Shown: positions 60,109 through 64,000 of the stretch, piece after piece
How positions within the stretch are numbered: position 1 is the stretch's first letter
Layout of the letters: each line of letters begins with the position of its first letter
Source: JACVRW01 sp963751105
Lineage (GTDB): Bacteria > Actinomycetota > Thermoleophilia > Solirubrobacterales > Thermoleophilaceae
Length of the DNA: 64,000 nt
Reading direction: 5' to 3'
NCBI GenBank assembly: GCA_963751105.1
Contig: CAVVTG010000002.1
Coordinates: forward strand, 186,001 to 250,000
The notes under the pieces: model-generated
The model's database searches: none
Seen by the model: only the letters and a program-made list of their open reading frames with translations
Told to the model about the DNA's origin: nothing
Made by a program: the position numbers and the translations under genes

Positions 60109-61004
60109 CGTCCGCCGGTGAGCTCCACCGGCTCGCGCCCGACGTCGAGACGCTGGCCCAGCGCCTCGGCGCGGTGGACTACCTGGTCGACGAGGGGCTG
60201 GCAACGTCGATGTTCCTCAGCCTGCGCCTGCCCCAGCCGCTGCTGCTGGAGGGAGAGGCGGGGGTCGGAAAGACCGAGGCGGCCAAGTCGCTGGCCGCCG
60301 TGCTCGACACACCGCTGATCCGCCTGCAGTGCTACGAGGGGATCGACGCGTCGGAGGCTCTCTACGAGTGGAACTACCCGCGGCAGCTGCTGAGCATCCG
60401 GCTGGCCGAGGCCGGGGGCGAGACCCTGCGCGAGGAAGACCTGTTCGGCCCTGACTACCTGATCCGGCGGCCGCTGCTGCGCGCGCTCGAGCATCCCGGC
60501 CCGCGGCCCGCGGTGCTGCTCATCGACGAGATCGATCGCGCCGACGACGACTTCGAGGCCTTCCTGCTCGAGCTGCTAGCCGAGGCCCGCGTGACGATCC
60601 CGGAGCTCGGGCCGGTGGTGGCCACCCATCCGCCGATCATCGTCCTGACCTCGAATCGCACCCGTGACCTGCACGACGCCGTGAAGCGCCGCTGCCTGTA
60701 CCACTGGATCGACTACCCGAACCCGGAGCGCGAGGTGGACATCATCCGCCGCCGCGTGAAGGGCTCCTCGGAGACGCTGGCCGTCCACGTGGCCGACGCG
60801 GTTTCGCGCATGCGCGACAGCGACGTGCAGAAGCCGCCGGGGATCGCCGAGGCCATCGACTGGCTGGCGGCGCTGAACGTGCTCGGGATCGAGCGGCTCG
60901 ATGCGGCCGCCGTGGACCTCACGCTCGGGTCGGCGCTGAAGTACCAGGAGGACCAGGAGGTGATTCGCGCGGCCGGCCTGGACGAACTCGTGCAGCCTCG
61001 GTGA
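60105..61004 (+). CDS. coxD: CODH maturation AAA+ ATPase (MoxR-type)
   Basis: 299 residues from ATG 60105, overlapping the coxL stop. Walker A G-E-A-G-V-G-K-T (50-57), Walker B L-L-I-D-E-I-D (138-144) and sensor 1 near residue 177. CoxD of Oligotropha is a membrane-associated AAA+ chaperone needed for inserting S and Cu at the Mo site. It works with CoxE. Confidence 0.94.
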
Positions 61005-62368
61005 GTGAGGACCGCGAGCGGGCGGTGCCCGCGAGCCTTCGTTCTCCCTTTCGGGTGGAGGCGCTGGAGCTCGATCTCCCCCCGTTGGCCGGAGCGCTGA
61101 GCCGGCGGCTGCACGACGCGGGCCTGCCGGTGTCTCCCGAACGGCCGATCGCCTTCGCTCGGGCGCTCACGCTCGTCCGGCCCCTGACGCGGAGGCGCCT
61201 GTACTGGACCGCCCGCGGCGTGTTTGTCTCCGACCGGTCTCAGGTTCAGGCGTTCGACTCAGTGTTCTTCTCGATCTTCGGGGCCCGCGGTCCGGACGAG
61301 TCGTTCGACCGGGAATCGGCGCACGTGGGCGGCGCGCCGCCCGGTGAGCCGCCGCGGTCCGATGACGCCGGCTGGCCTGGAGAGGTGCAGGCCGGCGGAC
61401 CCTCGGTGGCGGCTCGTCCGAGCGCCGATGACGAGGACGGGGCGGATGGGGGCGTCCTGCAGGCGATGGCAAGCGAAGAGGAGCACCTGGCGGACAAGCG
61501 CTTCGAGGCGCTGGACGCGCACGAGCTGGCACAGCTCTACCGGCTGATGTCTCGTCTCGAGCTGGCCACGCCCGTGCGGCGCACGCGCCGCTACCGCAGG
61601 CAACGCCGCGGTCGGCAGATCGACCTGCGGCGAACCCTGCGAGGCAGCTTCCGTACCGGCGGCGACCCGATTCGCCTCGCCCACCGCCGCCGGCGGGAGT
61701 CCCGCCGGCGGGTCGTGATGCTGTGCGACATCTCCGGCTCGATGGAGCCCTACGCGCGCGCCTACCTGCAGTTCCTGACCTGCGCTGCGGGCAGCGGCCC
61801 GAACGCCGAGGCGTTCGCCTTCGCCACCCGGCTCACGCGCCTGACGCGCGCGCTCGCCTCCCGGCACCCGGAGCGGGCCATCCAGCGTGCCGCCGCCGCG
61901 GCGCCCGACTGGTCGAGTGGCACCCGGATCGGTGACGCCCTGAAGGAGTTCAACGATCGCCACGGGCGCCGGGGCATGGCTCGCGGGGCCGTGATCGTGA
62001 TCCTCTCCGACGGCTGGGAGCGCGGCGATCCGATGCTCGTGGGCCGCGAGATGGCGCGTCTCGGGCGCCTGGCGCACCGGATCGTCTGGGTCAATCCACG
62101 TGTGGGTTCCGAGCGGTTCTCCGTTCAGGCCGGCGGCATGGTCGCCGCCCTGCCGCACTGCGACGCGCTGGTGAGCGGCCACAGCTTCCAGGCTCTCGGC
62201 GAGGTGGTGGACGCCATCGGCGGGGCGCCGGCGATGGAGCGGCAGCCGGTCGAGGTCGCCGCCGACGAGCCGGAGCCCTGGGCGAGCGCCACGCCGGAGC
62301 CAGGAAGCTCGGTGGCCATGCCGAGCGGCAACAGGCCAAGCAGAGGGAACACCACCCCGGGATGGTGA
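61001..62368 (+). CDS. coxE: CODH maturation VWA protein
   Basis: 455 residues from GTG 61001, overlapping the coxD stop. The N-terminal half is an Arg/Glu-rich CoxE-type region, then a von Willebrand A domain with MIDAS D-I-S-G-S-M (243-248) and later T and D positions (S-S-G-T-R, L-S-D-G-W-E-R). CoxE with CoxD forms the MoxR/VWA pair of Cu/S insertion. The last 70 residues are a low-complexity tail. Confidence 0.93.
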   Translation: MSEDRERAVPASLRSPFRVEALELDLPPLAGALSRRLHDAGLPVSPERPIAFARALTLVRPLTRRRLYWTARGVFVSDRSQVQAFDSVFFSIFGARGPDESFDRESAHVGGAPPGEPPRSDDAGWPGEVQAGGPSVAARPSADDEDGADGGVLQAMASEEEHLADKRFEALDAHELAQLYRLMSRLELATPVRRTRRYRRQRRGRQIDLRRTLRGSFRTGGDPIRLAHRRRRESRRRVVMLCDISGSMEPYARAYLQFLTCAAGSGPNAEAFAFATRLTRLTRALASRHPERAIQRAAAAAPDWSSGTRIGDALKEFNDRHGRRGMARGAVIVILSDGWERGDPMLVGREMARLGRLAHRIVWVNPRVGSERFSVQAGGMVAALPHCDALVSGHSFQALGEVVDAIGGAPAMERQPVEVAADEPEPWASATPEPGSSVAMPSGNRPSRGNTTPGW

Positions 62369-62371
62369 GCG

Positions 62372-62557
62372 ATGGCCACCGCTAAGACCTGCATCTACCC
62401 CGGCTGCGAGCGACCGGCCGTGCCTCCCCACGAGCTGGGTGGGCCACAGCCTCCCTTCTGCGAGCTGGAGGAGCACAACGCGCTTCGCGCACATCAGGAG
62501 CGGGAGCGCCTGGCCGCACGAGACAAGCCCGACCGAGAGGAGCAGAGGAGTGGCTGA
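62372..62557 (+). CDS. Small Cys-containing protein
   Basis: 61 residues from ATG 62372. C-x5-C near the start (C-I-Y-P-G-C), a third Cys after P-P-F-C-E and nearby His (E-E-H) suggest a three-Cys/His metal site; a basic-acidic helix follows. No family recognised. Its place after coxE and the Cys set suggest a metal-related accessory. It overlaps the next gene by 8 bases. Confidence 0.65.
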   Translation: MATAKTCIYPGCERPAVPPHELGGPQPPFCELEEHNALRAHQERERLAARDKPDREEQRSG

Positions 62558-63011
62558 CGAGGCCTACCGAGCAGTCTTCCTGCGCGTGCACCCCACCGGC
62601 AAGATGGTGCTCAGCCTGACCACCGAGGCCGACGGGAACGAGCGCGAGTACGCCGAGCTCGTGGCCGCCGAGCTGGGTGTGCCCGCGCTCGACGTGAAGG
62701 TCGTGCCCGCGGACACCAACCGCTTCGGCACGGGCCACGGCTTCAATACGAGCCCGTCCGAGGGCGCCTCGGCGGCGATCTCCAGCGCCACCGCCAAGAT
62801 CCGCGACAAGGCCCGGCTGCTCGCCGGCATGGCGCTGGACGCCTCGCCCGAGAGCCTCACCTGGGCGAGGGGAGCGTGGACGGCCGGCAACAACAGCGAC
62901 CCGGACGAGGCCAAGACGATCGAGGAGATCGCCCTTTACGCGCACGGCACCGGCGCCCTGCCGCCCGGCGTGGAGGGCGGCCTGGACGCGCAGACGGTCT
63001 ATCGCGACTGA
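62550..63011 (+). CDS. Stand-alone CoxL-like fragment (molybdopterin-domain part)
   Basis: 153 residues from GTG 62550, with AGAGGAG in front. It aligns, gap-light, with CoxL residues about 505-655: both read (L/F)-R-V-H-P-(S/T)-G-K, later A-E-E/A-L-G-(I/V)-P, then K-(V/I)-R-D-K-A-R, and both end E-G-G-L-D-A-Q. The Q-T-Q-G-Q-G cofactor contact is lost (T-T-E-A-D-G-N) and no redox residues remain. Intact frame, own start and operon place argue that it is a functional duplicated fragment, not a pseudogene. Confidence 0.75.
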   Translation: MADEAYRAVFLRVHPTGKMVLSLTTEADGNEREYAELVAAELGVPALDVKVVPADTNRFGTGHGFNTSPSEGASAAISSATAKIRDKARLLAGMALDASPESLTWARGAWTAGNNSDPDEAKTIEEIALYAHGTGALPPGVEGGLDAQTVYRD

Positions 63012-63017
63012 ACTGAT

Positions 63018-63557
63018 CTAGCGGTGATTGTCGAGCACGATCTCGACCTCGTCGGCGACCTTCAGGGCGCCGAAGAGGGCGGAGTAGGGCTTCATGCCCC
63101 AGTCGGTCTGCTTCACGACGGCCGTGCCGCTGAGCTTCCCGTCCGCGTCCACGATGAGGTCGAACTCGATCGGTCGGGTGGTGCCCACGAGCGTGAGGTC
63201 GCCCTGCACGCTGACCCGGCCGCCGTCATCGGAGTGCGCCGCGCCGGTCGACCGAAAGATGATGTCCTGACGCTTGAGGACCTCGTCGTCGATGCTCTGG
63301 TGGATGCTCGCCTTGTCGTCGTCGCCGAGGGCCTGGATCCCGCCAGTGCCCGTGTGCACCCGCAGCGACGTGGCGTCGGCGGCCAGCTCGATGCTCGTGG
63401 CAGAGGGATCGTCGCCCACCTCGAGCGTGCCCTCCCAGGAGGTCACGTGGATCACCAGGTCGTGCCCGGCCTTGGCCGCGGCCCCGGTTCGCCGCGTATG
63501 AACGGACAGGTCGGCGTTGTGCGGTCCGAGCCGATGCGTGCCTTGCTGAAGCGCCAC
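63018..63557 (-). CDS. YceI-family protein
   Basis: 179 residues from ATG 63557. A lipocalin-like YceI beta-barrel: L-S-V-H-T-R-R-T near the start, H-D-L-V-I-H, R-Q-D-I-I-F-R-S-T, V-Q-G-D-L-T-L-V-G-T-T-R-P and T-D-W-G-M-K-P-Y near the end. No signal peptide is visible, so it may be cytoplasmic. YceI proteins bind polyisoprenoid or similar lipids. It interrupts the cox operon's direction between the CoxL fragment and coxG. Confidence 0.9.
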   Translation of the reverse strand: MALQQGTHRLGPHNADLSVHTRRTGAAAKAGHDLVIHVTSWEGTLEVGDDPSATSIELAADATSLRVHTGTGGIQALGDDDKASIHQSIDDEVLKRQDIIFRSTGAAHSDDGGRVSVQGDLTLVGTTRPIEFDLIVDADGKLSGTAVVKQTDWGMKPYSALFGALKVADEVEIVLDNHR

Positions 63558-63597
63558 CGGGCGAGCCTATTGGGAACCCCGAGACAGGAGAAGAGAC

Positions 63598-64000
63598 ATG
63601 GCCATCGAGCTTGATCATTCGTTCTCGACCGAGAAGTCGATCGACGACAGCTTCACCTCGATCACCGACCTCGAGCGCGTGGTGCCGGCGGTAGAGGGTG
63701 GGCGGGTGATCGAGACCACGGGACCGGACTCCGTGAAGGCCGAGATCCTGATGAAGATGGGCGCGATGTCGATGAAGATGTTGGGCACGGTCGAGGTCGC
63801 GGAGCAGGACGCCGCCGCCCACACCGCCGTGCTGCGGGTCAAGGCCAAGGAGGCGGGTGGCACCGGACACGCCAACGCCGACGTGACCTTTCAGCTGGAG
63901 GACGGCGGCGGGAGCATCCACACCCGGGCGCAGATCACGGGCAAGGCCGCGTCGATGGGCGAGGGCGTGGTCATCGGCGTGCTCGACGGGCTCATTACCG
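63598..64000 (+). CDS. coxG: CoxG-like CO dehydrogenase anchor protein (3' end outside window)
   Basis: 134 codons visible from ATG 63598 with AGGAGA ahead; the gene continues past the window. It is an SRPBCC/CoxG fold: F-S-T-E-K-S-I-D-D-S-F near the start, L-E-R-V-V-P-A-V-E, A-E-I-L-M-K-M-G-A and later G-H-A-N-A-D-V-T-F. CoxG in Oligotropha recruits CODH to the cytoplasmic membrane, so it could cooperate with the five membrane proteins upstream. Confidence 0.88.
   Translation, partial: MAIELDHSFSTEKSIDDSFTSITDLERVVPAVEGGRVIETTGPDSVKAEILMKMGAMSMKMLGTVEVAEQDAAAHTAVLRVKAKEAGGTGHANADVTFQLEDGGGSIHTRAQITGKAASMGEGVVIGVLDGLIT

Overview
The window is a GC-rich bacterial chromosome segment with dense, tightly packed genes, many GTG and TTG starts and frequent 4-base stop/start overlaps. 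Gene content (enolase next to MazG and a DivIC-like protein, SnoaL-like proteins starting with a MS-x-x-NVEI motif, sigma factors carrying zinc fingers, form I CO dehydrogenase) suggests Actinomycetota, most likely class Thermoleophilia (Solirubrobacterales or Gaiellales). That placement is inference from gene content, not a tree.

Layout. 0-18.6 kb is core-like: a parvulin-type isomerase (cut by the window edge), mazG, eno, a DivIC-like protein, a frameshifted HTH protein with a Glu repeat, csrA, a DUF2090 protein, a GCS2 ligase, a rhomboid lacking its catalytic residues, a UPF0173 hydrolase, an R2lox-like ferritin protein, CsaA, an ECF sigma factor fused to a zinc finger, tRNA-Leu, a membrane SpoIIE phosphatase, a haloalkane-dehalogenase-like hydrolase, a ThDP enzyme, a candidate structured ncRNA with terminator, and a Ppx/GppA phosphatase. 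18.6-29.2 kb looks accessory: it starts at an initiator tRNA followed by an excisionase-like gene and small overlapping phage-like genes, passes through two cupins, DUF4395 and SQR-like genes separated by intergenic regions with dispersed imperfect repeats, and ends at a tyrosine-recombinase remnant broken by frameshifts. 29.2-32.2 kb holds a hydrolase, a cyclic-nucleotide-binding protein, a SnoaL-like protein and a tandem pair of paralogous membrane or acidic proteins. 32.2-37.6 kb is a minus-strand operon (type II NADH dehydrogenase, zwf, pgi, gnd) for glucose-6-phosphate oxidation. 37.8-52.8 kb contains PEP carboxylase, a secreted GH3 glycosidase, truncated haemoglobin, a FUSC protein, a homocysteine methyltransferase, a pseudokinase-like membrane protein, a PKD protein and a second zwf.

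52.9-64 kb is the most interesting part: a plus-strand operon of about 15 genes for an aerobic Mo-Cu carbon monoxide dehydrogenase. Order: XdhC/CoxF-type protein with a fused YHS domain, MocA-like cytidylyltransferase, a zinc-ribbon protein, five consecutive small membrane proteins of unknown function with 4-base overlaps, then coxM, coxS, coxL (with the form I AYRCSFR motif), coxD, coxE, a small Cys protein and a free-standing protein that resembles an internal piece of CoxL. A coxG-like gene follows at the window end. Together these encode the enzyme, its MCD cofactor synthesis, probable Cu/S insertion machinery and possibly a membrane attachment module. The five-gene membrane cassette and the CoxL-like fragment are the best candidates for something undescribed.

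Several genes are interrupted by single-base indels (near 3442, 19.2 kb, 29.05 and 29.17 kb, 44.35 kb, 50.87 kb, 56.52 and 56.75 kb). Some may be real decay; others, such as coxM, may be sequence errors.
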